NCBI RefSeq assembly: GCF_003752175.1
Contig: NZ_RJVF01000008.1
Location: 372,001-436,000 of the forward strand
Direction: 5' to 3'
Length of the DNA: 64,000 nt
Source: Comamonas sp. BIGb0124
GTDB lineage: Bacteria > Pseudomonadota > Gammaproteobacteria > Burkholderiales > Burkholderiaceae_C
Position 1 is the first letter of the stretch; each line of letters opens with the position of its first letter. The notes beneath the pieces are model-generated. The model did not search any database. It saw only the letters and a program-made list of their open reading frames with translations, and was not told where the DNA came from. The translations under genes and the position numbers were made by a program. Positions 17,291 through 25,296 of the stretch are shown here, piece by piece.

Positions 17291-17480
17291 TTCAATTGAC
17301 AAGGGAGCTGTCGCCCGATATTTGGCGGGCTGACGGGCAATTGGAGCTCCAGACTCGCCCTCCGTTGACGAGCACGACATCGTCGTGCGGGTACCTAGCG
17401 GTGACAAAACAATACCCTTGAAATCAACCCTGATTCCTGGGGAAATCAAAAAATTGGCAGAAACACGGAAAAAGGGTTAA
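17283..17480 (+). pseudogene. C-terminal toxin remnant 2 with an internal stop
   Basis: In frame 0 the sequence reads GLDSIDKGAVARYLAG, a TGA stop at 17331-17333, then RAIGAPDSPSVDEHDIVV, VRVPSGDKTIPLKST and LIPGEIKKLAETRKKG before a TAA at 17478-17480. There is no convincing start. The continuity of protein-like text across the stop, and the position 4 bp ahead of a second immunity-like gene, suggest a decayed C-terminal toxin tail. The toxin family was not recognised. A frame start in the surviving part cannot be excluded, but a short peptide would lack a toxin fold. Confidence 0.45.
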
Positions 17481-17484
17481 TAGA

Positions 17485-18060
17485 ATGATTATCGGCGACC
17501 CCTTCGAACTTGCGTTATGGATTGACGCACATCAATCCTGGCACTCCGGTCCATTTGTGGATGGACTCTTCATTCTTTGCGTGGACGGACATTACCTGCT
17601 CAATAGGAAATCAACTTCAATCCGGGCAGTCACCCTATCCAATGAGCAGTATTGGTGGACTGAGAGACTTGATCGCATCCGCGCGCTGCCTGCATTTGAC
17701 GCATCCAAGTTCACTCCAGAAGATTTATTCATCTCTGCCGATTATCCACTATACGAAGCCACCTATCAATTTAATGGCAAAAGACTGCCCACTCAAGCGC
17801 GACCCCTTGACCAAATTCCTAGCGTTCATCTCACCCCCACCGAGACCCTGGACAACGACTGGAAAGTCTATTTATTCAAAGATGACATTCTTCTTAAAGA
17901 CATTGTCATTTATGCATATCGAGATGGGCAAGACATTGAAGTGCATCGAAGGGAATACAGCTATGGCCGGATCGGCGAAATAATCGAAATGTTCATCGAC
18001 GGTCTGAGCGCTGCACTGGCGAAACCAGCGCCTGCGCAACTTCACTCACCGCAAAGTTGA
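17485..18060 (+). CDS. Imm42-like immunity protein
   Basis: A 191-residue soluble protein. The N-terminus MIIGDPFELALWIDAHQSW followed by GPFVDGLFILCVDGHYLL resembles the Imm42 family of polymorphic-toxin immunity proteins (pattern: a GDP-F-ID start, then a GxF/L-hydrophobic-dG repeat). I assign it from memory of that pattern. It is AT-richer than the chromosome average. ATG 17485 has an AAGGG ribosome site and starts 4 bp after the stop of toxin remnant 2. With no intact cognate toxin nearby it is an orphan immunity gene, probably acquired with its toxin tail and retained for protection. Confidence 0.6.
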   Translation: MIIGDPFELALWIDAHQSWHSGPFVDGLFILCVDGHYLLNRKSTSIRAVTLSNEQYWWTERLDRIRALPAFDASKFTPEDLFISADYPLYEATYQFNGKRLPTQARPLDQIPSVHLTPTETLDNDWKVYLFKDDILLKDIVIYAYRDGQDIEVHRREYSYGRIGEIIEMFIDGLSAALAKPAPAQLHSPQS

Positions 18061-18497
18061 CACGACCTCTAGACAGTCGCAATGGTGCAGCCAAGGTTCA
18101 ACGGCATGACCTTGGCCATCAACCGGCAACAGCAAAAAAACCGGCTCAGATACGACATCCACTCTTCAGACTCGGGCCATCACTCATAAACGATTTGAAT
18201 GTATACGGCAAAGAAAAAGTCGTAATCGAGATGCCCTGCCGTCATAAGCCATTGTCTGAATTGATGTCTTGGCGTCGACAGGCCATGTCATTGTTTTTTC
18301 CTGATAAGCAAATAACGGATTGAGCGCTTGCCGATCGAGGGGAGTCTCTTAAAGTTTATGCAAACCGGCCTCCTCTCTCGGCGTCCCTTCGCCAAGCGGC
18401 AGGTGCGCCGAATCACACGTCTCGCTGTTGCAGTCGATTTCACTTTCGCGAACGCGATACGCACGTGCGCGCCAATTTCAGTTCCACTTCATTCCGT
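18061..18497. other. Intergenic region downstream of the immunity island
   Basis: This 437-bp stretch lies between the Imm42-like gene and the rhodanese gene. Its first 260 bp are still AT-richer than the genome and contain an open frame (from a TTG at 18057 to 18323) whose product I do not recognise. It could be a further decayed fragment of the island. From about 18330 the composition returns to normal. Near 18353 there is TTTATGCAAACC, whose reverse strand reads GCATAAA, similar to a motif seen ahead of other sulfur-related genes here. Confidence 0.4.
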
Positions 18498-20135
18498 ATG
18501 ACCCTCACCCTTGCTGCAGCCGCCCCTATCGTTTCCAGCGCCACACTCGGTCCCGCCACGCTTCAGCGCTGGCTCTCGGACGGCCAGGAGATCGCTTTGC
18601 TCGATGTCCGCGAGCATGGGCAGTACGGCGAGGGCCGGCCTTTCTTCTCGGTCAACGTGCCCTACAGTCGACTGGAAGTCGAGATCGGGGAACGGGTGCC
18701 GCGCCTGGCGACTCGCATCGTGCTGGTGGACGACGGCGATGCCGAGGGGCCGAGCGGCGTGGCATGGCGCGCGGCGCAGCGGCTGCTGGCGCTGGGCTAC
18801 ACGCAGGTTCATGTGCTCGACGGCGGGGCGAAGGCCTGGGCCGAGACGGGCCATGCGCTCTTCAAGGGGGTGAATGTGCCGTCGAAGACGTTCGGCGAGC
18901 TGATCGAGCATGCACATCACACGCCGTCGATCGGCGCCGACGAGCTGCATCGCCGTCTGCAGAGCGGTGAGCCGTTGCTGCTGGTCGATGGCCGCACGCT
19001 GGCCGAGCATCGCAAGATGACGATCCCCGGCGCGCTGCCGATTCCGAACGGTGAACTGGCGGCGCGCATCCACAGCGTGCTGCCCGACGACACGACGCCC
19101 ATCGTGGTGCATTGCGCGGGCCGCACACGCAGCATTCTGGGGGCGCAGATATTGATCGATCTGGAGCTGCCGAATCCGATCCACGCCCTGGAGAACGGCA
19201 CCCAGGGCTGGCGGCTGGCCGGCCTGGATCTGGAGCACGGCAGTGCGCGCGAGCTGCCGCCGCTGGCACCGCCCAGCCCTGCGCTGTCGGCACGGCGGGC
19301 CTCGGCGCGGAAGCGGGCGTTGCGTCACTCCGCGCCGCTGCTGACGGCACAGCAGGCCCAGGCCTGGCTGGACGACACCGATCGCACCACCTATGTGCTG
19401 GACGTGCGCACGGCGGCCGAGTCTGTGCGCCAGACCTTGCCGGGCGCACGCCATGCCCCCGGGGGACAGTTGCTGCAGGCCACCGATCTGGTGATCGGCG
19501 TGCGGCACAGCCGGGTGCTGCTGTTGGACGACGATGGCGAGCAAGGCCTGCGCGCGCCGGTGATCGCGAGCTGGCTCAGTCAACTGGGCTACGACACGGC
19601 CACGGTCGAGCACGGCATTCATGCACCGCTTCGTGTGCCGCCGACTGCCGTTCTGCCGCCCCTGCCCGGCCTGGCGCGGGCGCAGGGCGAGCTGCTGACG
19701 GCCAGGCTGAGCGCGCAGCCCACTGCGGCGTCGCATGCGCTGGTGGACTTGCGCGCCAGCCTTGCCTATCGCAAGGCGCATGCACGCGGAGCCCGCTGGG
19801 GCGTACGCCCGCGACTGACCCAGGTGACCGGCGGCGCGCAGGTCGTGACGCTCATCGTCGACGACGAACACATCGCGCAGCTGGCGGCCATCGACCTGCG
19901 TGAACAGGGCATCGGCGACATCGCCTGGACCCGCCCGGCCGATCTCGAAGCCATCGGCCATCCGCTCGAATCGACACCCGATCAGCCGGCAGATGCGGAA
20001 GCGATCGACTATCTGTTTTTTGTCCACGACCGCCATGACGGCAACCTCGAGGCGGCCCGCCGCTATCTGGCCTGGGAGATCGGCCTGATCGCGCAATGCC
20101 AGCCGCAGGAGCTGGCGGCGTTTGCCCTGGATTGA
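18498..20135 (+). CDS. Multidomain rhodanese-like sulfurtransferase
   Basis: A 545-residue cytoplasmic protein built of about four rhodanese-like repeats. Each begins with a pattern like LLDVREHGQY, LLVDGRTLAEHR, VLDVRTAAESVR or ALVDLRASLAYR. Only the second repeat keeps a catalytic cysteine, Cys206 in VVHCAGRTRS, matching the CxGxxRS loop. The loops of the other repeats have Asp-rich replacements (VLVDDGDAEG, LLLDDDGEQG, LIVDDEHIAQ). Rhodaneses move sulfane sulfur between thiol carriers. The nearby LysR gene and the sulfur-scavenging genes further on fit a role in sulfur assimilation. ATG 18498 is preferred to a GTG at 18465; neither has a strong ribosome site. Confidence 0.85.
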   Translation: MTLTLAAAAPIVSSATLGPATLQRWLSDGQEIALLDVREHGQYGEGRPFFSVNVPYSRLEVEIGERVPRLATRIVLVDDGDAEGPSGVAWRAAQRLLALGYTQVHVLDGGAKAWAETGHALFKGVNVPSKTFGELIEHAHHTPSIGADELHRRLQSGEPLLLVDGRTLAEHRKMTIPGALPIPNGELAARIHSVLPDDTTPIVVHCAGRTRSILGAQILIDLELPNPIHALENGTQGWRLAGLDLEHGSARELPPLAPPSPALSARRASARKRALRHSAPLLTAQQAQAWLDDTDRTTYVLDVRTAAESVRQTLPGARHAPGGQLLQATDLVIGVRHSRVLLLDDDGEQGLRAPVIASWLSQLGYDTATVEHGIHAPLRVPPTAVLPPLPGLARAQGELLTARLSAQPTAASHALVDLRASLAYRKAHARGARWGVRPRLTQVTGGAQVVTLIVDDEHIAQLAAIDLREQGIGDIAWTRPADLEAIGHPLESTPDQPADAEAIDYLFFVHDRHDGNLEAARRYLAWEIGLIAQCQPQELAAFALD

Positions 20136-20221
20136 CGTCCGGTGCAGCCGGCACGCTGCGACCGGCATGGCCGTTGGCCGTTGCCGCGGGCACGGCACCC
20201 TCGGCCATCCGACTCACCACC

Positions 20222-20280
20222 TATGCATATCTGAAAACCGAATAACGGACTCGCGGCTTATCGCATAAAGTAGCGACGGC
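20222..20280 (+). promoter_or_regulatory. Promoter-like element shared with the 56.5-kb operon
   Basis: The AT-rich block TATCTGAAAACCGAATAA (20228-20245) matches 16 of 18 bases of a block at 56513-56530 ahead of a binding-protein gene. Both are followed by an ATA..AGTA segment and GACGGC about 30-40 bp on. A third partial copy (TATGCATAGCCGAAA) is at 53175. The position upstream of a LysR gene and of transporter operons suggests a regulated promoter, possibly CysB/SsuR-type, but the regulator is inferred. Confidence 0.4.
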
Positions 20281-20315
20281 GCCGGTCGCGAGCCTGCGTT
20301 CGTTTGGATTCCATT

Positions 20316-20344
20316 GAGCCCTCCCTGCGAGGGCTCTTTTTTTT
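20316..20344 (+). terminator. Intrinsic terminator just ahead of the LysR gene
   Basis: A perfect 8-bp stem (GAGCCCTC / GAGGGCTC) with a 5-base loop is followed directly by eight T residues. It would end transcripts from the rhodanese gene. It lies only 22 bp before the LysR start codon, so the LysR message must either begin within those 22 bp or read through, which hints at attenuation. Confidence 0.75.
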
Positions 20345-20365
20345 ACGACAACCTGAATTCGGACC

Positions 20366-21253
20366 ATGGCCTCTCACCTCGAGCTCGATCTGCTGCGGAC
20401 TTTCGTGGCGATCGACGACCACGGGACTTTTGCCGCCGCCGGTGCCGCGTTGGATCGCAGCCAGGCGGCAGTCACCCAGCAGATGCAGCGGCTGGAGCAG
20501 CAGACGGGCAGCACGCTGTTCGTGCGCGAGGGGCGCTACAAGCTGCTCAGCGAGCAGGGACGGCATCTGCTGCATTACGCCCGCGAGATGCTGGTGCTCA
20601 ACGACGATGCCCTGCGGGCGGTGTCCGAGCAGTCGTTCAGCGGCACACTGCGCATCGGTTCGCCTCACGACGTCGCCGACACCATCCTGCCGCCGATGCT
20701 CAGCAGCATTGCGCGCTCGGCCCCGCGGCTGAAGCTGGACATCCAGGTCGGCCGCAGTCCTTTCCTGATGGAAGCGCTGCACCGGGGCGATCTGGACATG
20801 ACGATCTCGACCCGGCACGACACCAGCCTCGACGGCGTCACGCTGCGAACCTCGCCGACGCTGTGGATGTGCTCGGCGCAGTTCACGCACGATGCCCGGC
20901 AGCCGGTGCCGCTGATTCTCATCGACGAACCCAGCATCTTTCGCCGGCTGGCGCTGGAGGCGCTGGACCAGCATGGCCGGCCCTGGCGGCTGGCCTACAG
21001 CGCGTCCAACCTGATCGGCGTCAAGGCGGCGCTGAAGGCGGGCCTGGGCGTGACGGCACGCAGCATGGAACTGCTGGAGCCCGACATGCGGGTGCTGGGC
21101 CAGGCCGACGGACTGCCCAAGCTGCCCGATGTGACCTACTACCTCTGGACCAAGCGGGCCCCGGCGAAAGCCATGACCCGCGAGCTGTTCGACCTGCTGG
21201 CCAATCTGCCGGGCGCGACTAAACCGCAGCGCAATCTTCAGTTTTCCGGATGA
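20366..21253 (+). CDS. LysR-family transcriptional regulator
   Basis: A 295-residue regulator. The N-terminal helix-turn-helix (about residues 5-65) reads LDLLRTFVAIDDHGTFAAAG and RSQAAVTQQMQRLEQQTGST, typical of LysR proteins, with FVREGRYKLLSEQGRHLL closing the domain. The remainder is the periplasmic-binding-protein-like effector domain (GTLRIGSPHDVADTILP). ATG 20366 is used. It lies between the rhodanese gene and the tct operon on the same strand, so it may control either. An intrinsic terminator immediately before its start implies separate or attenuated expression. Confidence 0.88.
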   Translation: MASHLELDLLRTFVAIDDHGTFAAAGAALDRSQAAVTQQMQRLEQQTGSTLFVREGRYKLLSEQGRHLLHYAREMLVLNDDALRAVSEQSFSGTLRIGSPHDVADTILPPMLSSIARSAPRLKLDIQVGRSPFLMEALHRGDLDMTISTRHDTSLDGVTLRTSPTLWMCSAQFTHDARQPVPLILIDEPSIFRRLALEALDQHGRPWRLAYSASNLIGVKAALKAGLGVTARSMELLEPDMRVLGQADGLPKLPDVTYYLWTKRAPAKAMTRELFDLLANLPGATKPQRNLQFSG

Positions 21254-21374
21254 ACTCATAAATCCAGGGCGGCGGCTTCGATCGATCGTGCGGCAACGAC
21301 GCACACCCAGCCCATCGCAACACCTTGAAAACATTGGAATCAGGTGGATGAATCGACGGCTTTGCTCGATTAAC

Positions 21375-21385
21375 TCATAAGCAAA
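21375..21385 (+). promoter_or_regulatory. TCATAAGCAAA element upstream of tctB
   Basis: The sequence TCATAAGCAAA lies 95 bp before the TctB start. Very similar strings are at 41313-41324 (CATATAAGCAAA, ahead of the SsuD-like gene) and 46393-46402 (GCATAAGCTT, ahead of a permease operon). A related GCATAAAG lies ahead of the LysR gene. It may be half of a regulator site or a promoter element. Evidence is recurrence only. Confidence 0.3.
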
Positions 21386-21479
21386 TGAAAAGAGAAGCTG
21401 CCTTCACTGGGAAGGCTGCCACTACAGTCGGGCCGCTTCAACAATCCAGGACCGTCCCCCGGTCCAACTCGCGGTACAC

Positions 21480-21977
21480 ATGGGCAAGCCTGTTCTCTCC
21501 ACGACTCCTCTGACACAGGCCTGGCGCAAGCAGGATGTGCGCGCAGGCCTGCTTTTTCTGGCCATCGGCCTGACCTCGGCTTTCGAAGGCGGGCTGCTCG
21601 ACCAGGGCACGGCCAGCCGCATGGGGCCCGGTTATCTGCCGCTGCGGCTCGGGCTGGCGCTCAGCGTGCTGGGTCTGGCGATCGCATGGATCGGCGCATT
21701 GCGCGGCGTGGCCCAGCCGCAGGGCAGCAGCCCGGTGGCTTTCGGTCCCATCCTGGCCGCGACGGCGGGACTGGTGCTGTTCGGCCTGGTGATCGAGCCG
21801 GCCGGACTGGTCGCGGCCTCGGTGCTGCTGGTGGTGACGTCGCGCCTGGTGCAGCGGCGCGGCCATGCCCGCGAAATCGTGTGGCTGGCGCTGCTGCTGT
21901 CGGCTGTCGTGGTGCTGGTCTTCCGTTACGGCCTGGGCCTGCCGGTCGGCCTGTGGCCCGCATTTCTGACTGCCTGA
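21480..21977 (+). CDS. tctB: Tripartite tricarboxylate transporter small membrane subunit (TctB-like)
   Basis: A 165-residue inner-membrane protein with about four hydrophobic segments (VRAGLLFLAIGLTSAFEGG, GLALSVLGLAIAWIGAL, ILAATAGLVLFGLVIEP, LALLLSAVVVLVFRYGLGL). The motif ASRMGPGYLP is the usual TctB landmark. It works with TctA and a periplasmic TctC-type binding protein to import a carboxylate driven by an ion gradient. The tctA start follows 9 bp after its stop. Confidence 0.88.
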   Translation: MGKPVLSTTPLTQAWRKQDVRAGLLFLAIGLTSAFEGGLLDQGTASRMGPGYLPLRLGLALSVLGLAIAWIGALRGVAQPQGSSPVAFGPILAATAGLVLFGLVIEPAGLVAASVLLVVTSRLVQRRGHAREIVWLALLLSAVVVLVFRYGLGLPVGLWPAFLTA

Positions 21978-21986
21978 GGAGCCGAC

Positions 21987-23486
21987 GTGGAACTGTTCGA
22001 CAACCTGGCCCTGGGATTTTCGGTCGCCCTCTCCTGGTCCAACCTGCTGTATTGCTTCGCGGGCGCCCTGCTGGGCACGATCGTCGGCGTGTTGCCCGGC
22101 GTCGGCCCGGTGGTGACCATCGCCCTGCTGCTGCCGCTGACGTTCGGCCTGCCGGCGGTATCGGCCATCATCATGCTGGCAGGCATCTACTACGGCGCGC
22201 AATACGGCGGCTCGACCACCGCGATCCTGATGAAGCTGCCCGGCGAGCCCTCGTCGGTGGTGACAGCGATCGACGGCCATGCGCTGGCGCGCCAAGGCAA
22301 GGCCGGCACGGCTCTGGGCATCGCCGCGATCGGCTCGTTCGTGGCGGGTACGCTGGCGGCCGCCTTCATGGCCGTGTCCTCGCCGGCCCTGGCCCGCTTT
22401 GCGCTCGAGTTCGGCCCGGCCGACAACTTCGCGCTGATGGCCTTCGGGCTGGTGGGTGCGGTGGTACTGGCGCGCGGCAATCCGCTCAAGGCGATCGCCA
22501 TGGTCATGGTCGGCCTGATCCTGGGTTTCGTGGGCACCGATGTGAGCTCCAACGCCGAGCGGCTCACCTTCGGTCTTTCTTCGCTGGCCGACGGCCTGGG
22601 TTTTGTGGTGCTCTCGATGGGCCTGGTCGGCGTCTCCGAAATCATCGCCAACCTGGAGCGCCCGCCCGCCGAGCAAGGGCCGCAGAAACAGATCGGTCAG
22701 GTCTGGCCGGACCGCCAGGCGTTCGAGGCCGCGTGGCGCCCGATCCTGCGCGGCACCGCGGTCGGCTCGATCCTGGGTGTGCTGCCCGGCGCGGGAGCGG
22801 CGCTGGCGTCTTTCACGGCCTACAGCCTGGAAAAGAAGCTGGCCCACCGCCCCGAGCGTTTTGGTCAAGGGGCCATCGAAGGCGTGGCCGGGCCCGAGTC
22901 GGCCAACAACGCCGCTGCGCAGACTTCGTTCGTGCCGCTGCTCACGCTGGGCCTGCCGTCGGGCGCGACGACCGCCCTGCTGCTGGGTGCCCTCACCATT
23001 CAGGGCATCATTCCCGGGCCGCAGATCATGACGCAGATGCCCGATCTGTTCTGGGGTGTGATCGCCAGCATGTGGATCGGCAATGCCATCCTGCTGGTGC
23101 TCAACCTGCCGCTGATCGGCCTGTGGGTGCGCATGATGCAGGTGCCCTACCGCTGGCTGTATCCCGCGGTGCTGCTGTTCTGCGCGATCGGTGTCTACAG
23201 CCTGGGCAACAACCCGGCAGATGTGCTGATCACCGCCGTCTTCGGCGTGCTGGGCTACGCCTTCGCCAAGCTGGACTGCGATCCGGCGCCCCTGCTGCTG
23301 GGCTTCATCCTGGGGCCGCTGATGGAAGAGAACTTCCGCCGTGCGCTGGTCATCACCCAGGGCGACTTCGCCGTCTTCGTCACGCGTCCCATCAGCGCGA
23401 GCCTGCTGGCGGCGGCCGTGCTGCTGCTCATCACCCTGTTGCTGCCCGCCATCCGGCGCGGACGCGACCTGGCATTTCAAGAGTAA
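21987..23486 (+). CDS. tctA: Tripartite tricarboxylate transporter large membrane subunit (TctA-like)
   Basis: A 499-residue permease with about 11-12 membrane segments. Family motifs are [13 protein letters not shown] near the N-terminus, [14 protein letters not shown], and a repeat of the loop in the second half ([34 protein letters not shown]). The start is a GTG at 21987 with a GAGGAG ribosome site 6 bp ahead; the next ATG would delete conserved sequence. It is the transport channel of the TctB-TctA-TctC set encoded in this order. Confidence 0.92.
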   Translation: MELFDNLALGFSVALSWSNLLYCFAGALLGTIVGVLPGVGPVVTIALLLPLTFGLPAVSAIIMLAGIYYGAQYGGSTTAILMKLPGEPSSVVTAIDGHALARQGKAGTALGIAAIGSFVAGTLAAAFMAVSSPALARFALEFGPADNFALMAFGLVGAVVLARGNPLKAIAMVMVGLILGFVGTDVSSNAERLTFGLSSLADGLGFVVLSMGLVGVSEIIANLERPPAEQGPQKQIGQVWPDRQAFEAAWRPILRGTAVGSILGVLPGAGAALASFTAYSLEKKLAHRPERFGQGAIEGVAGPESANNAAAQTSFVPLLTLGLPSGATTALLLGALTIQGIIPGPQIMTQMPDLFWGVIASMWIGNAILLVLNLPLIGLWVRMMQVPYRWLYPAVLLFCAIGVYSLGNNPADVLITAVFGVLGYAFAKLDCDPAPLLLGFILGPLMEENFRRALVITQGDFAVFVTRPISASLLAAAVLLLITLLLPAIRRGRDLAFQE

Positions 23487-23511
23487 ATCCCTTCCTGACA
23501 GGAATTCTTCC

Positions 23512-24489
23512 ATGATCAAACTCCCACGTCTTCTGTCCGTCGCCGCCTGGTCGGCCATGGCCGCACTGAGTGCCGCGCCGGCCCTGGCCGCCGACTACCC
23601 GAACAAGCCGGTCCGGCTGGTGGTGCCGACCGCTGCGGGCGGCAGTCTAGACACCCTGGCCCGCCTGCTGGGCAGCCGGCTGGAAGCCAAGCTGGGCCAG
23701 CCTTTCGTGGTCGAGAACCGCCCGGGCAGCAACGGCAACACGGCTTTCGAGTACGTGTCCAAAGCCAGCCACGACGGTTACACGCTGCTGGTGGCCTCCG
23801 ACGCGCTGGCCATCAACCCCAGCCTGTACAAGAACGTGCGCTACGACCCGGTCAACGGCTTTGCACCGGTTTCGCTGGTCACCACCGCTGCACAGATTCT
23901 GGTGACCCGCCCCAACCTGGGCGCCGGCAACCTGCAGCAGTTTCTGGCCATCGCCCGTGAAAAAGGCAAGAAGCTGACCGTGGCCTCGCCCGGCAGCGGA
24001 AGTGCCGGCCATCTGTCGGCAGTGCTGCTGCAGAGCCAGACGCAAACCTCGTGGACCCATGTCGCCTACAAAGGCGGCGGACCGGCCGTGGCCGATCTGG
24101 TGGGCGGGCATGTGGATGCGCTGTTCGTGACGCTGGCGCCTGCCGTGCCGCAGGTCAAGGCCGGCGCCCTCAAGGCGATCGCCGTCACCACGCCCACACG
24201 TTCGCAGGCATTGCCCGACGTGCCCAGCATTGCGGAGTCCGGCGTTGCCGGTTTCGATGTGACCAACTGGCAAGGCGTCTTTGCACCGGCCGGCACGCCG
24301 TCCACGATCGTCGAACCGCTCTCGGGTGCGATCCAGGCCATCGTGCAGGAGCCGGAGATCCGCCAGCGCCTGGTCGATCTGGGCTTCGATCCGGTCTCGG
24401 GCGGACCGCAGGTGCTCGGCACCCATGTGCGCGACAACGTCGCCAAGTGGGCCAAGGTGATCCCGCAAGCCAACATCACCGTCGACTGA
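23512..24489 (+). CDS. Tripartite tricarboxylate transporter substrate-binding protein (TctC/Bug family)
   Basis: A 325-residue periplasmic binding protein. A Sec signal peptide (cleavage near ALA-ADYPNKP, about residue 27) leads into PVRLVVPTAAGGSLDTLARLL and GQPFVVENRPGSNGNTA, the two loops that contact the carboxylate ligand in Bug proteins. An AGGAA ribosome site lies 7 bp before ATG 23512. It follows tctA by 25 bp and probably determines what the TctBA permease carries. The ligand is not predictable by eye. Confidence 0.92.
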   Translation: MIKLPRLLSVAAWSAMAALSAAPALAADYPNKPVRLVVPTAAGGSLDTLARLLGSRLEAKLGQPFVVENRPGSNGNTAFEYVSKASHDGYTLLVASDALAINPSLYKNVRYDPVNGFAPVSLVTTAAQILVTRPNLGAGNLQQFLAIAREKGKKLTVASPGSGSAGHLSAVLLQSQTQTSWTHVAYKGGGPAVADLVGGHVDALFVTLAPAVPQVKAGALKAIAVTTPTRSQALPDVPSIAESGVAGFDVTNWQGVFAPAGTPSTIVEPLSGAIQAIVQEPEIRQRLVDLGFDPVSGGPQVLGTHVRDNVAKWAKVIPQANITVD

Positions 24490-24504
24490 CCGGGAGCGAT
24501 CGAG

Positions 24505-25296
24505 ATGGATCTGAACCTCAAGGGACAGCGCATTCTGGTGGTCGGTGCCAGCGAAGGCATCGGCCATGCCACGGCCGCCACGCTGGCGGCCGAGGGCGCC
24601 GCGGTGACGCTGGTGGCACGCCACGCCGCTTCGCTGCAAGCCGCCGCACAACGCATCGAACAGACCACCGGCCAGGCGGTCGAGGTCTTGACCGCCGATG
24701 TCACGCAAGCCCAGGACATCGTCGCGCTCGAAGCCGCCTGGCGCACCCACGGCCATGCGCTCGACGCCTTGGTCATCGCCACCGGCGGCAGCCACCGGGC
24801 CCGTTTCGAGGAGCTCTCGGACGAAGCATGGGCGGCCAACTACGAGTACAACGTGCTCGGCGGGGTGCGTCTGGTGCGCGCCTTCCTGCCGCATCTGCGC
24901 CGGGCGAACGCAGCCAGCGTGCTGTTCTTCGGCGGTGCGGCGGCCAAGATGCCTTATCCCAATCAGGTCGTCTCCAATGTGCACAAGGCCGGCCTGCTGG
25001 CCCTGACCAAGACGCTGGCGGCCGAACTCGCGCCCGAACGCATCCGCGTGAATGCGATCTGCCCCGGCCGCACGCTGACGCGCCTGTGGCGTGACCGGGC
25101 CGGCGCGCTGGCGCAGCAGGAAGGGGTCAGCGAGCAGGTGGTGATCGAGCGTTTTGCCGAGGAGATCCTGGCGGGACGTTTTGCCGATCCTCAGGAGATC
25201 GCCGACGTGGCGGCCTTTGTGCTGTCGCCCCGCGCGTCGTACATCGTCGGCCAGTCGATCAATGTCGATGGCGGGATCGCGCGCGGTTTGCTCTGA
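24505..25296 (+). CDS. SDR-family oxidoreductase with an atypical active site
   Basis: A 263-residue Rossmann-fold protein with the nucleotide loop VVGASEGIGHA near residue 12 and a normal SDR end (YIVGQSINVDGGIARG). The usual catalytic Ser and Tyr are not obvious. The Ser position falls in FFGGAAAKMPYP, and the Tyr of YxxxK appears as Ser in VSNVHKAG, with only Lys kept. It may be a divergent SDR that uses other residues, or it may bind rather than reduce. The gene is 15 bp after tctC with a GGGAG ribosome site, so it probably acts on the compound imported by the Tct system. Confidence 0.85.
   Translation: MDLNLKGQRILVVGASEGIGHATAATLAAEGAAVTLVARHAASLQAAAQRIEQTTGQAVEVLTADVTQAQDIVALEAAWRTHGHALDALVIATGGSHRARFEELSDEAWAANYEYNVLGGVRLVRAFLPHLRRANAASVLFFGGAAAKMPYPNQVVSNVHKAGLLALTKTLAAELAPERIRVNAICPGRTLTRLWRDRAGALAQQEGVSEQVVIERFAEEILAGRFADPQEIADVAAFVLSPRASYIVGQSINVDGGIARGLL

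Noticed and set aside
18057-18323. An 88-codon frame after the Imm42-like gene, starting at a TTG that overlaps its stop
   Set aside because: No recognisable product and a weak start; it could be a decayed fragment, so I described the region but did not call a gene.
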